This document shows positions 26,301 to 33,478 of a stretch of DNA of 42,690 nt, in pieces. The translations under genes were made by a program, and so were the position numbers. The notes under the pieces are model-generated. The model ran no database searches. It was not told the DNA's origin and saw nothing but the letters and a program-made list of their open reading frames with translations. Origin of the DNA: Bauldia sp. GTDB lineage: Bacteria; Pseudomonadota; Alphaproteobacteria; Rhizobiales; Kaistiaceae. The stretch lies in assembly GCA_022841545.1 (NCBI GenBank), contig JALHRF010000018.1:1-42690 (forward strand), read 5' to 3'. Each line of letters starts with the position of its first letter. Position 1 is the first letter of the stretch.

Positions 26301-27225
26301 GGCCTGCCACCCGCCACACGCCCGGCGCGGTGACGATCGTCTGCGACACCACGCCCGGCCGGATCTCGCAGTGATTGGCGCGGAGGTCAGTGCCGAACCA
26401 CGCCGCCACCAGTCCGACGCTCTCGAGGTTCGGACAGAGATCCTGGAGTTCTCCGACGGCCGTCTTCCAGTCGGTCGCCGCCCGGTCGGTATGGTCGTTG
26501 AGCGGCTCGCGATGCCCGGGCCCGCGCACCTGCCGCATCTTGGTCGGGCTGTAGCCGAACTCGGTCGCGCCGGGAATCATCGTCACCGCACGGATGTCTT
26601 TCTCGAGTCGGCCGACCGGCCGGATCACCTCGAAGGAGAAGTGCGGCACCCGGTTGCCGAACTTCGCGAGCGGCAGCCGCTCGAAGACGATGTAGGCCGT
26701 GTTCCGATAGGCCGGCGCCCTGCCGTTGCCCTGCTTGGCCTCGATCAGGCTGTCGGGTTCCTGCCCCGATGTGCCGCGGTGAAGCCGGTAGCTGGCGTCT
26801 GCGAGATTGAACGGCTTGCCGTCGGCCCACACCCGGTTGATGCGGGCGATGGACCCCTCGCACAGCCCGATCGCGAAGTTGGCGAAATACCGATACTGTT
26901 TGAGCGTCGTCCCGCCACCCGATCCGCCCTTGCCGCCGCCCTCCGCCTCTTCCTCGCGCACCTCCTCCTCGAAGCGCGTCGCCCAGATCATCTCGCCCGT
27001 CACCCGCACCCGTCCATAGACCCGCGGGATCGGCGCCCCCTCGCGCGAGGTCTGGACGTCAAGGTCCGAGAGGCGTCCGCTCTCGACCGTCCGTCCGGTC
27101 GAGAACAGCGACTGGTCGATCGCATAGCCGGCAACCGCGCCGACAGCGCGGCCGATCACGGTGCCGATGGGCCCAAAGATCGAGCCGACCGCCGCGCCGG
27201 CGGTGGAGAGAAGAAGCGTGGCCAT
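23314..27225 (-). CDS. GTA megatron baseplate protein (RcGTA gp15 type)
   Basis: A 1303-residue multidomain tail-tip protein, the largest component of the GTA baseplate, thought to carry sugar-processing/adhesion and tail-closure functions. The N-terminal Gly/Ala-rich hydrophobic segment (GAAVGSIFGPIGTVIGRAVG) and IPRVYGRVRVTGEMIWATRF are typical. Residues about 440-740 form the GTA TIM-barrel-like domain (FVIGSEMRGLTTLR, VKISYAADWTEYFGHHP, GCPAVDKGANQPNVF). The C-terminal third matches the phage tail/baseplate domain. Length fits the family (about 1300) and there is no break. It would normally follow the NlpC/P60 gene directly; here a toxin-antitoxin pair lies between. Confidence 0.93.
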   Translation of the reverse strand: MATLLLSTAGAAVGSIFGPIGTVIGRAVGAVAGYAIDQSLFSTGRTVESGRLSDLDVQTSREGAPIPRVYGRVRVTGEMIWATRFEEEVREEEAEGGGKGGSGGGTTLKQYRYFANFAIGLCEGSIARINRVWADGKPFNLADASYRLHRGTSGQEPDSLIEAKQGNGRAPAYRNTAYIVFERLPLAKFGNRVPHFSFEVIRPVGRLEKDIRAVTMIPGATEFGYSPTKMRQVRGPGHREPLNDHTDRAATDWKTAVGELQDLCPNLESVGLVAAWFGTDLRANHCEIRPGVVSQTIVTAPGVWRVAGQLRGTAHLVSQHQGRAAYGGTPSDASVVAAIRDLNERGLNVMFYPFVMMDIPNGNGLGDPYGGGEQGAYPWRGMITASKAPGVDGSPDKTSTAADQVAAFVGNADPGDFSLFGDTVVYDGPDEWSYRRFILHYAKLCKAAGGVDAFVIGSEMRGLTTLRSDANTYPFVNRLKTIAEDVRQILGPSVKISYAADWTEYFGHHPDDGSGDVYFHLDPLWAHDDIDFVAIDNYMPLADWREGSDHLDAAAWDSGRSTAYLRANVAGGEGFDWYYQSKADRNDQVRTEITDGAYGKPWVFRFKDLKSWWGSAHFNRPGGVEAGSPTAWVPEGKQIRFTEAGCPAVDKGANQPNVFPDPKSSASAFPYYSTGVRDDLMQRRYCEAVLSYWDPNDPNHVDGSNPLSAVYGERMVRHGRTHLWTWDARPFPAFPYLLDVWGDGENWDTGHWLSGRLGAAPATDLVMRILADFDIDGVEVAELDGVVDGYLIDGIGSARQALEPLASLLMFEAFESGAAIRIAPRGRKTVAPFGEADMVDEPGRPVFSLRRAQETELPQEIAIGFNDPLADVRATEASARRLVTGSGRSIRSMTGVAMSHAVARGLADAMLQDLWAGRETATFALPRAAQAVEPGDICDVTVRGMTLTLMVSRIEDGAARRIEARSIDPAILSPTPDAPRVHLPRRTAPPSPPEVMFLDLPLVAGDEPPYAPRVAAFARPWPGTIAVALGTAEAGFLPRQAIEQAAVMGELTEPLGPGPLWRFDRADRVTVRLYGGTLASLPELAMLNGGNVAAVGTAETGFEVIQFREATMIDATTWRLAGLLRGQGGTGDVAEAGHAAGARFVLLNSAVAPLAISEAEAGLELTARCGPADTVYDPDLFVDIGLTPARRGLRCLPPVRLTARRDAGSGDVVIAWARQTRIAGDAWEPVEVPLGEANEAYRVEILDGDVVVRSVATVVPALLYPAAEQTADFGAPPSAIGVRVRQVSATDGPGSPAERVFGL

Positions 27226-27471
27226 GGAGAGACCAATGTGGTTGACGGAGCGACATGCAACGACCCGCTCATCCCCGCCTACGCGTCGCGCAAGCGGATA
27301 TGAGCTTCGGAGGCGTTCGGCTCATGTTCAGCGGGATGAGAGGGGGCGAGCGGAACCCGCTGCGCCCGGTCAACAAACCTTCGCTTGTCGGGTCTCGTTG
27401 GCAGCCGCACCCAACTCCGGGCGGAACTGCGGCGATGGTGCGAGGCGGCGCCTCACCCCATGGTCAATATC

Positions 27472-27933
27472 TTATGCGGCCAGGAGCAACCGATATTCGG
27501 CGGGGTTGCTCCCGTCGATTACGATCTGCTGAGGCTTCGCGCTTGGGACGCACCGGGCGCTGATGTCGGCGATGGTCTTGCCGTCGATTGGCAGGTGCAG
27601 GCGCTCGATCGCGAGAAGACGGATCAAGGCCTCGGCAGCCGGGTCGATCGGGGTCTCCCCACGCTCCCAGCGACCGACGCTCTGGCCATCGTGGTGGACG
27701 ATCGAAGCCAGTTCGGCCTGGGTCAGGCCCATTTCGGTGCGGAGGAAACGCATTTCAGCGCCACTCATTCCGGCCGCATGTTCCACGATACCGGTCGCAA
27801 TCGCCAGGTGAAGACCATTGACGTTCGGAACGGTAAAAACCTCGTCGCCCTCGTCATCCACGCACGACGGAAGCCCCTCGACCATGACGTTGTCCAAGCC
27901 ACTCTCCTTATAGTGGTAGATCGCAGCGTTCAT
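27472..27933 (-). CDS. XRE/MqsA-like antitoxin (HTH)
   Basis: A 153-residue antitoxin of the type that pairs with DUF4258 toxins. The N-terminal part reads YHYKESGLDNVMVEGL, then VPNVNGLHLAIATGIV. The helix-turn-helix is MRFLRTEMGLTQAELASIV with VGRWERGETPI, as in MqsA C-terminal domains; it lacks MqsA's two CxxC zinc pairs. The frame opens with a TTG at 27948, but the ATG at 27933 has GGGAA at the right spacing. It begins 17 bases after the toxin gene. It probably binds its own promoter (see the palindrome upstream of the toxin). Confidence 0.75.
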   Translation of the reverse strand: MNAAIYHYKESGLDNVMVEGLPSCVDDEGDEVFTVPNVNGLHLAIATGIVEHAAGMSGAEMRFLRTEMGLTQAELASIVHHDGQSVGRWERGETPIDPAAEALIRLLAIERLHLPIDGKTIADISARCVPSAKPQQIVIDGSNPAEYRLLLAA

Positions 27934-27950
27934 GGTGTTTCCCATCAATC

Positions 27951-28286
27951 TTACCTGCCATGGGCCAACGGTTCATCGGCCCACATCACGGTGATGATCT
28001 TGATATGGTTGCTTTTCCAGCTCGGGATCAGCACCAGACGAACGTCTCGGTTTCCCGAGTTCGGGGTCCGGCTCTCCATCTGATACTTCCAAAAAGCCGG
28101 TCTGCTAGACGGCTGCGCCAACTCGTAGACGAAACCGAACTTCAGCACATGCGTCACGTCGCCCATGATCAGGCCGCGCGCGGTCAACTGATCGAGAGCG
28201 TGCCGCTTGTATGAAATGTCGACCCCCCCCTTGGCGAGGTAGCGTATGCGTTCCGTCGCTTGCGCAGGAGTCCATGGCTCTGGCAC
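27951..28286 (-). CDS. DUF4258-type toxin candidate
   Basis: A 111-residue protein with the small alpha/beta RelE-like fold expected of DUF4258/BrnT-like toxins: SYKRHALDQLTARGLIMGDV followed by THVLKFG, a beta segment WKYQMESRT, and a C-terminal VRLVLIPSWKSNHIKIITVM. It starts with GTG at 28286; the GAGG upstream is unusually close. The gene is toxin-first and followed 17 bases later by the antitoxin gene. The pair lies between the peptidase and megatron genes of the GTA tail operon, same strand, so read-through expression is likely. Function as a toxin is inferred from the pairing. Confidence 0.72.
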   Translation of the reverse strand: MPEPWTPAQATERIRYLAKGGVDISYKRHALDQLTARGLIMGDVTHVLKFGFVYELAQPSSRPAFWKYQMESRTPNSGNRDVRLVLIPSWKSNHIKIITVMWADEPLAHGR

Positions 28287-28312
28287 CTCAACTAGTATTC
28301 GTTGGCACCATG

Positions 28313-28325
28313 TATCACGGTGATA
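28313..28325. promoter_or_regulatory. Putative operator of the DUF4258/XRE pair
   Basis: A perfect 13-base palindrome TATCACGGTGATA lies 27 bases before the toxin start, inside an AT-rich stretch. A TTGACT on the minus strand (about 28332-28337) just upstream could be a -35 element, which would place the palindrome in the promoter spacer. Such sites are the usual target of XRE antitoxins. The rest of 28287-28500 shows nothing else. Confidence 0.45.
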
Positions 28326-28500
28326 TATGGAGTCAAAGTACGAAGACTTCCAGTGTGGAGCTGTTCACACGTCCTGTGGCCCCGCTGTCACACATACCTG
28401 CATATCGCCTCGGCAACCTCAAGATGCCGATCGCTCCTCAATACACACTTCGCGCCTTCTGACATCGCCTTTATTCGGCGAACATTACGGCGGTGCGATC

Positions 28501-29028
28501 TCACCCCACCCCCGGAAACCGGAACACGAACGCCACGCGCCGCCGCCACCACGGCGACAGCGCGGCGAAGGCAACGGCGGCGCCCTGGTGCGCATGGACG
28601 AAGCGGCCCGCCTCGACCAGGATCCCGGCATGCTTCGCCGGCAGGGTCCCGCGCCAGCGGAAGAGGAGCACGTCGCCCGCCGCCGCCTCGTCAACCCGCA
28701 CGGCCGTCATGTGCCGCGCCGCGGCCTGCGCCAGCGTCTCGCGCCTCGCGGCCTCGGCCCAGTCCGGCGTGTAGCCCGGCGTCGCCTCCGGCTCGTCGCC
28801 ATACACCGCCCGCCACACGCCGCGCACCAGGCCGAGGCAATCGCAGCCGACGCCCTTCAGCGACGCCTGGTGACGGTACGGCGTCCCCACCCAGCTCACC
28901 GCCTCGGCGACGATGGCCCCGTGAGGCGCCGCCGACGCCGCCGCGCCCCCTCTCCCCTTGTTGTGGGAGAGGGTCGGGGCGAGGGGGTTGCGAACGTCAG
29001 ACCGGACAGGTGAAGTCACGTCGCTCAC
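28501..29028 (-). CDS. NlpC/P60 cell-wall peptidase (RcGTA gp14 type)
   Basis: A 175-residue tail-tip peptidase that cleaves cell-wall peptides to let DNA pass. The catalytic Cys is in GVGCDCLGLVRGVW (about residues 61-74), the His in LPAKHAGILVEAGRFVHAH, and SWVGTPYRHQA precedes them, as in the GTA subfamily. It starts with GTG overlapping the hub gene stop (GTGA). The first 34 residues are unusual: NPLAPTLSHNKGRGG is the translation of a REP-like palindrome (28948-28973), so the N-terminus has been extended or replaced by a repeat while keeping the frame. Confidence 0.88.
   Translation of the reverse strand: MSDVTSPVRSDVRNPLAPTLSHNKGRGGAAASAAPHGAIVAEAVSWVGTPYRHQASLKGVGCDCLGLVRGVWRAVYGDEPEATPGYTPDWAEAARRETLAQAAARHMTAVRVDEAAAGDVLLFRWRGTLPAKHAGILVEAGRFVHAHQGAAVAFAALSPWWRRRVAFVFRFPGVG
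28948..28973. repeat. REP-like palindrome inside the gp14-type coding sequence
   Basis: CCCTCTCCC (28948-28956) pairs with GGGAGAGGG (28965-28973) across an 8-base loop, continuing into GTCGGGGCGAGGGGG. This is the widespread intergenic repeat type of Hyphomicrobiales, here inside codons about 15-27 of the peptidase gene. Confidence 0.65.
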
Positions 29029-29915
29029 TCCACCACCGGCTTGCCGTCATTGTCCTCGCCGCGCCGCGCATAGGTGAGCGCGAAGTCGTTGCCGGGCATG
29101 TGCGGGAAGCCGCGAAAGTTGGCGCCGTTCGAGAATTTCTCCCGGCAGGTCGAGAAGCGCTTGTCGCACCCCGCCGTCACGACGAAGGCATCGCCCGCGC
29201 CGATGTCGTGGTGCATCGGTTGCCATAACCCGATCACCGCTTCGCCCGCCTCCTTGCGATGCGTCCGCACCTCTGCCGACCGCCCGGCGTTCGCCCCGCT
29301 GGTGAAGGTCAGCCGCCCGCGCTCGAACCAGCCCTTCGCGTACCCCGACAGACCGCTGGTCACGAACCGCCGGCGATCATTCGCCTCCGCCACCGTTCCG
29401 GTCCCGCGAAAGTCGGCATCGTCGAGGTCGATCCCGCAGCGGCCGTCGCCGAGATCGGCGTCGCAGGTCGGGCGGAAGGCGCGGCCGCGGGTCTCGTCGA
29501 GCGCCGCCGCCAGCCCGCGGATCTCGGCCCGGAATGCGCCGTCGTCGCGGGTCACCTCGCCGAGTCGACCGACGCGGAGCAGGTATCGCTCCGACGGCGT
29601 CGACCAGTTGACGAGGTGCACGCTCACCTCGGCGTTGTCGAAGAGTCCCGCCGCGAGATCGTCCGGATCGAGGCGGTCGGAGGTCACCGCCCCGAGCGCC
29701 TCCATCCCGCCCACCGCGAAGCCCGTCCCGCTCACGTCCTCGCTCGCGTCGAGCCCATCCGTTGGCTCGAACTCCGTGCCGTCGAAGACGAGCGGCCGGT
29801 CGTGGTCGGTGAACCCGAGCACCGCGCCGTCGCTCCGTTCTATCCGGAAGCAGCGGCAGAGCGTCGTGACGCGTGCGTCGAGATGCGCCTGGAGCGCGAG
29901 CGGAAGCGGTCGCAT
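29025..29915 (-). CDS. DUF2163 tail hub protein (RcGTA gp13 type)
   Basis: A 296-residue baseplate hub protein. MRPLPLALQAHLDARVTTLC at the start, the DHDRPLVFDG segment and the C-terminal CDKRFSTCREKFSNGANFRG, with its Cys pair, are highly characteristic of DUF2163. A second Cys pair is in CDADLGDGRCGIDL. The long upstream frame to 30128 is not homologous; the ATG at 29915 has AAGGAG close by (GAAGGAGTCTTACGCCATG). It overlaps the peptidase gene by 4 bases. In RcGTA it directly follows the DUF2460 gene, whereas here about 2 kb of cargo separates them. Confidence 0.93.
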   Translation of the reverse strand: MRPLPLALQAHLDARVTTLCRCFRIERSDGAVLGFTDHDRPLVFDGTEFEPTDGLDASEDVSGTGFAVGGMEALGAVTSDRLDPDDLAAGLFDNAEVSVHLVNWSTPSERYLLRVGRLGEVTRDDGAFRAEIRGLAAALDETRGRAFRPTCDADLGDGRCGIDLDDADFRGTGTVAEANDRRRFVTSGLSGYAKGWFERGRLTFTSGANAGRSAEVRTHRKEAGEAVIGLWQPMHHDIGAGDAFVVTAGCDKRFSTCREKFSNGANFRGFPHMPGNDFALTYARRGEDNDGKPVVE

Positions 29916-30051
29916 GGCGTAAGACTCCTTCGGCGTGCGGCCAGTCGGCGGCACGCCTGCGGTCTGCTGGATCGGGGGCGACCCCGGGTGCTCGATCAGA
30001 ATGGGAGGTTCGGCGGCAACGAGGCCGCGGGCATGGAGTCGGAAAGTCGCG

Positions 30052-30186
30052 CTAAACCGCCTCTTTGAGAGGCCATACCTCGACGACCCCGTGCGCAACC
30101 GCGCAGGGTGTGCGCGAGACCATGGCAACGGCCGCGGCGAGATCGGCTGCCTCGATCACCATGAAGCCCGCGACCGGAAGCACGGA
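30052..30186 (-). pseudogene. Fragment of a YCII-domain protein
   Basis: The last about 44 residues of a short chimeric frame (30052-30258) read AGFMVIEAADLAAAVAMVSR and end in HGVVEVWPLKEAV, matching the C-terminal strand-helix-strand of YciI-type proteins (GGFxxIEAxDLDEAxxxAxxxP...GxVEVRPL). The N-terminal half of the domain, including the catalytic His-Asp region, is missing; the frame instead runs into the decayed DUF2460 copy. It is a gene remnant at a recombination joint. Confidence 0.55.
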
Positions 30187-30352
30187 CGACGTCGCCCGGT
30201 TCCCGGTCCCGATGATCTGATCGACCGCGTCACGCCCGTGTTGGGCGCGCCGACCCAAAGTCGATACGGTGCAGCAGCGGAAACCGTAGGGCCTCCTGCC
30301 ACTCCGCGAAGAACGCTACGACGGCATGGAGCTCGTAACGCCAGAAAGTCAG
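30180..30352 (-). pseudogene. Decayed partial copy of the DUF2460 (gp12-type) gene
   Basis: On the minus strand this reads YELHAVVAFFAEWQEALRF, then LLHRIDFGSA and, after a frameshift, DQIIGTGNRATSSVLPV. The intact gp12-type protein has DDLHAVVDFFEERRGRLYGF, RDRVDFKSGA and DQTLGTGDGTTASLQL in the same order and spacing. The DNA match to 32180-32355 is visible by eye, with scattered substitutions and small gaps. It is therefore an old partial duplicate standing on the far side of the cargo from the intact gene. Confidence 0.75.
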
Positions 30353-30439
30353 AGGGCATGCGGTCGTCTGTCGACAAACATCCCCCCTCGACATCGCGCC
30401 CAACGACGCTTCGAATTGTGGTGGGTCGGCGCTTGCCGC

Positions 30440-30628
30440 TTATCTTCGCTCGAACGCAAGTTCTCGCGGCGAAGTGGCGATCAGGGTTCGTCCGTAGGGC
30501 TTATTGTCAATCCGAACGGTCATCTCGAACACGCCCGCTCGCTGGCCACCCTTCTGGACGAGTTTCACGTCAACCTGTTCGTGCTTGGACACCGTCGGCT
30601 CCTTCTTCACGGCAGTTTTGGGCATCAT
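30440..30628 (-). CDS. Small uncharacterised protein
   Basis: A 62-residue basic protein (MMPKTAVKKEPTVSKHEQ...). I do not recognise it. It has a good ribosome binding site (GGAGAAG 2-5 bases before tandem ATGs) and lies 51 bases after the GAF-like membrane protein gene on the same strand, so it may be its partner in a two-gene cargo unit. The C-terminal part (VFEMTVRIDNKPYGRTLI) looks like a small beta hairpin. Confidence 0.5.
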   Translation of the reverse strand: MMPKTAVKKEPTVSKHEQVDVKLVQKGGQRAGVFEMTVRIDNKPYGRTLIATSPRELAFERR

Positions 30629-30679
30629 GGCTTCTCCGTGTGGTTTCTAGAACGCTCAACGCTCAGAAACGATCCTCCG

Positions 30680-31675
30680 TCACGCCAAGTTCACCCCACG
30701 CTCCCGCGCTTCGTTCTGCGCCGCAATAAACCGAATGAGGGGATAGAATAAGGCGTCCGCCACCGCAAACAATATCTCGCGGTCCCACCGTTCCGTGAAC
30801 ACACCGCGCGATTCGCTGTCTACGGTGAGAAACCCGAGGGTCAACGGCTCAATCCCTTTGAGGTCCGGAAATTCCCCACGGCGAATAGCGCACGCCATCG
30901 TGCTTCGGTAAGGAAGGGGCCAACGACGATGGAATATCCGGTGCAGAACGCCGCCATCGGCGACCTGCTCGCCGTAGTTCGGTTGATACGCGGTCATGCT
31001 CGTCGTCGAAAATCCATGATGGCGTGGCAGATTATTGGAGATAAAGTACCAACTCGTTCCCTTGTTGCCAGTCATTCTAACGAATTCGCTGTTTTTCGAT
31101 AGAGGATCGTGGTTTTGCCGGACTCGCCATTGATCCATTTCGTGACAAGCATCGCGTGAGCCGGAATCTCGAGTCAATGTATAAAAATAGGGCTCATCTC
31201 CCACCGGGTAGATCAACTTGATTGTTGTCCTACAATGTGTTGATGTCAATATTAAAAATATTCGAGCTAGTTGATCCAATACGGCCTGGAACATTTTCCT
31301 AGTTTCCACTATATACTTTTCGTGCTCGCCTGGAGTGGCGCCCTCTTTCGGCTTTGCATTTTGCATGTAGGTTTCAATATCGCGTATTAGATGAGAAATC
31401 TTGTGTGCATTCGTTGTGATATTTGCGTATTTTACCTTGTGAATGGTGAAATATGCATACACACATAAGGCGAGAATCACGATTAGAGATACTGCACCGA
31501 AATAGATGGCAGCGACTCGCCCGATTTGATCTTGGCTCGAAAAGAAGAGCTTGATAAGGTCAAAACCGGCTATCAGAGCCAGGATTAGACCGACAACACC
31601 AGCGACCCAGCCCGCATAGCGACGAAGCCGAAACCACGCTTCTGAACCATCCGTAACGGATTCCCCAAGCTTCAT
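30680..31675 (-). CDS. Membrane protein with GAF-like C-terminal domain (low-GC cargo)
   Basis: A 331-residue protein not belonging to known GTA genes. Two membrane segments (about 21-45, GWVAGVVGLILALIAGF; and 55-79, IYFGAVSLIVILALCVYAYF) are followed by a helical linker (about 85-130) and a C-terminal domain whose last part, LTLGFLTVDSESRGVFTE then ILFAVADALFYPLIRFI, looks like the closing strands and helix of a GAF domain. The start at ATG 31675 is chosen for the adjacent GGGGGAG; a GTG at 31696 is possible. The DNA is much more AT-rich than its neighbours (for example 31180-31480), a sign of transfer. A sensor or defence effector role is a guess. Confidence 0.7.
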   Translation of the reverse strand: MKLGESVTDGSEAWFRLRRYAGWVAGVVGLILALIAGFDLIKLFFSSQDQIGRVAAIYFGAVSLIVILALCVYAYFTIHKVKYANITTNAHKISHLIRDIETYMQNAKPKEGATPGEHEKYIVETRKMFQAVLDQLARIFLILTSTHCRTTIKLIYPVGDEPYFYTLTRDSGSRDACHEMDQWRVRQNHDPLSKNSEFVRMTGNKGTSWYFISNNLPRHHGFSTTSMTAYQPNYGEQVADGGVLHRIFHRRWPLPYRSTMACAIRRGEFPDLKGIEPLTLGFLTVDSESRGVFTERWDREILFAVADALFYPLIRFIAAQNEARERGVNLA

Positions 31676-31881
31676 ACTCTCCCCCCGATTCCGCACGTAC
31701 TAGGAAATTTGAGGGTATGCTAGCGTGGGTTGAACGACAAGATCAATTCACGTTCAATGCCTCCTGAGTGCGTCCTCTACTCGAAGCCGCCGAGCAAGCT
31801 TTGTCGTTTCCCCACTTGCCTAAGGCAGCGCTTCACCAGGCGAGAGCGCCTACCGGGCACGTAACGGTGGCCAGAGAAGCG

Positions 31882-32532
31882 TCACAGCCTGATCTCCACC
31901 AGCGGGATCGCCGGGATGTCGCCTGCGGCGAAGCTGGTGAGGTTGACGTCGAGATGGTCGGTGTCGAACCGCACCGGCACGTCGAACTCGAACCCCGCTG
32001 TCACCGCAAGCCCCGTCGCCGGGATCGCACCCCCCGCAAAGGTCACCACGCCGGTGGTCAGATCGCAGCTCCAATCGTCGCCTTCGTCCAACTCGGCGCC
32101 GTCGACGGCGACCCGCACGGTGCCGGCCACCGGCTTCCGTATCGTGCGCGGCCAGGGCGCATGGAGAGCCCCATACCGCTTCACGAGTTGGAGGGAAGCC
32201 GTCGTGCCGTCGCCGGTCCCAAGGGTCTGGTCGAGCGGCGTCACGGCAACGCCCGGCGCGCCCGACTTGAAGTCGACCCGGTCCCGCCAGCGGAAGCCGT
32301 AGAGCCGCCCCCGCCGCTCCTCGAAGAAGTCGACGACAGCGTGCAGGTCGTCGAGCGAGCGGATTCCGTAGCCGGCATTGTATCGCCGCCGCGAGTCGGC
32401 CCAGCGCGTGTTCCGCTCCTCGTGCCCGGAACCGAGCGTGACGATCTCGGTGCGGCGCTCCGGTCCACCAGCCGAGCCGAACGCGATCTCGGTCGGGAAC
32501 CGTACCTCATGGAATGGCGTCAGCGCCGGCAT
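31882..32532 (-). CDS. DUF2460 distal tail protein (RcGTA gp12 type)
   Basis: A 216-residue tail protein. FHEVRFPTEIAFGSAGGPER near the start, RRRYNAGYGIRSLDDLHAVV and FRWRDRVDFKSG, and the C-terminal FDVPVRFDTDHLDVNLTSF are diagnostic of DUF2460/TIGR02217. The gene is complete. It lies 1 base after the tape-measure stop. The next gene downstream should be the DUF2163 hub, but about 2 kb of other sequence, including a decayed partial copy of this gene, has come between. Confidence 0.93.
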   Translation of the reverse strand: MPALTPFHEVRFPTEIAFGSAGGPERRTEIVTLGSGHEERNTRWADSRRRYNAGYGIRSLDDLHAVVDFFEERRGRLYGFRWRDRVDFKSGAPGVAVTPLDQTLGTGDGTTASLQLVKRYGALHAPWPRTIRKPVAGTVRVAVDGAELDEGDDWSCDLTTGVVTFAGGAIPATGLAVTAGFEFDVPVRFDTDHLDVNLTSFAAGDIPAIPLVEIRL

Positions 32533-32533
32533 C

Positions 32534-33088
32534 TCAGAGCCCCCTCCGTCCGCGGCCGACGGCGCGGGCGAGCATCGCCGTCACCTGCGCCTCGGACCGC
32601 CGGAAGCTGTCGGCGTCCGGCGTCGTCACGTTGACGTGCACCACCATCGACCCGCCACTGCCGCCCGCGACGCCGAGCCGCCCGTCGGACCCGCGCTGTA
32701 GCGGCAGGATCGCCTCCGGCCCCGCCTCCCCGGCAAGGCCCATGCCCCGCGCCAGCGGAAACAGGGTCGGCCCGCCGGTCACGCCGCCCCGCGCAAACAG
32801 CTCCGTCGCGCCGCGCGGAGCAAAGGCCGCGGTCAGTCCGCCCAGCGCCCCGCCGATCGCATTGCTGATCGGCCGCATCGCCGAATCGAAGGCGATCGAC
32901 GCCATCCTCAGCGCCAGGGCCTTCAGCACGTCGTCGAAGGCCCGCCCGCCGGTCGCCGCCGCCTTGAAGGCGCCGGTGATCGCGGTCGAGAAACCCGCCG
33001 CCTCGCGGGACAGCCGGCTCAGTCCGTCGCGCATCGGCTTCGTGTCGCAGACGACCCCGACTGTCACGGTGTCGATCGGATTCGGCAT
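32534..33088 (-). CDS. Short tail tape-measure protein (RcGTA gp11 type)
   Basis: A 184-residue protein. Short tape measures of this length are normal for GTAs with stubby tails. The Gly/Ala-rich hydrophobic centre (SNAIGGALGGLTAAF) and the C-terminal block ELFARGGVTGGPTLFPLARG with GLAGEAGPEAILPL are the signature of phage tape-measure C-termini. Start at 33088. It lies between the chaperone genes and the DUF2460 gene. Confidence 0.9.
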   Translation of the reverse strand: MPNPIDTVTVGVVCDTKPMRDGLSRLSREAAGFSTAITGAFKAAATGGRAFDDVLKALALRMASIAFDSAMRPISNAIGGALGGLTAAFAPRGATELFARGGVTGGPTLFPLARGMGLAGEAGPEAILPLQRGSDGRLGVAGGSGGSMVVHVNVTTPDADSFRRSEAQVTAMLARAVGRGRRGL

Positions 33089-33119
33089 CGCGTTCTCCTG
33101 TTGCTTCCTCGATCCGCGC

Positions 33120-33320
33120 TCACGCCCTGTCCGGGAACCGCCGCATCAGCGCATCGAGCATCGCCCGGTCCGGCGCGGCGGGTCGCACGCCGCCAAGCCC
33201 CTCGATCGCCGCCGCAAGCTCCCGCGGCGTCATCGCCCAGAACGCGGCGCTGTCGAGACGAAGCCGCCCGAACCCGACCGCCATGAGCTCCCGCCAGGGG
33301 AACTCAGCTGCATCACTCAT
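33120..33320 (-). CDS. Tail-assembly chaperone, rcc01693-like
   Basis: A 66-residue protein: FPWRELMAVGFGRLRLDSAA then FWAMTPRELAAAIEG, the pattern of the small phage_TAC/TIGR02216 protein found just before the GTA tape measure. It probably helps load the tail tube subunit on the tape measure together with the gp10-type protein. It lies 31 bases before the tape-measure gene. The 158 bases on its 5' side contain a REP-like repeat. Confidence 0.88.
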   Translation of the reverse strand: MSDAAEFPWRELMAVGFGRLRLDSAAFWAMTPRELAAAIEGLGGVRPAAPDRAMLDALMRRFPDRA

Positions 33321-33416
33321 CGTGCGTCCTTTGAGGCTCGTCTCGCTCGCTCCCCAGGAGGACGAGGTCTGCGTCGCTCGAGGCGAGGCACCGTCTTGCG
33401 GACGTACATCGTGCCT

Positions 33417-33470
33417 CCCTCATGCTGAGGTGCTCGGCCGCTCAGCGGCCGAGCCTCGAAGCACGCATTG
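33417..33470. repeat. REP-like palindrome between the chaperone genes
   Basis: GCTCGGCCGCT (33432-33442) and AGCGGCCGAGC (33444-33454) form a perfect 11-base stem around a single base, inside CTGAGG...CCTCGAAGCACG, a repeat type common in Hyphomicrobiales. It sits in the 158-base space between the two tail-assembly chaperone genes. Confidence 0.65.
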
Positions 33471-33478
33471 AGAGATTG

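Noticed and set aside
27226-27471. Remnant gene between the megatron gene and the XRE antitoxin
   Set aside because: Apart from a CGCTCATCCCCGCCTACG stretch that may be a REP half, the 246 bases show no homologous frame.
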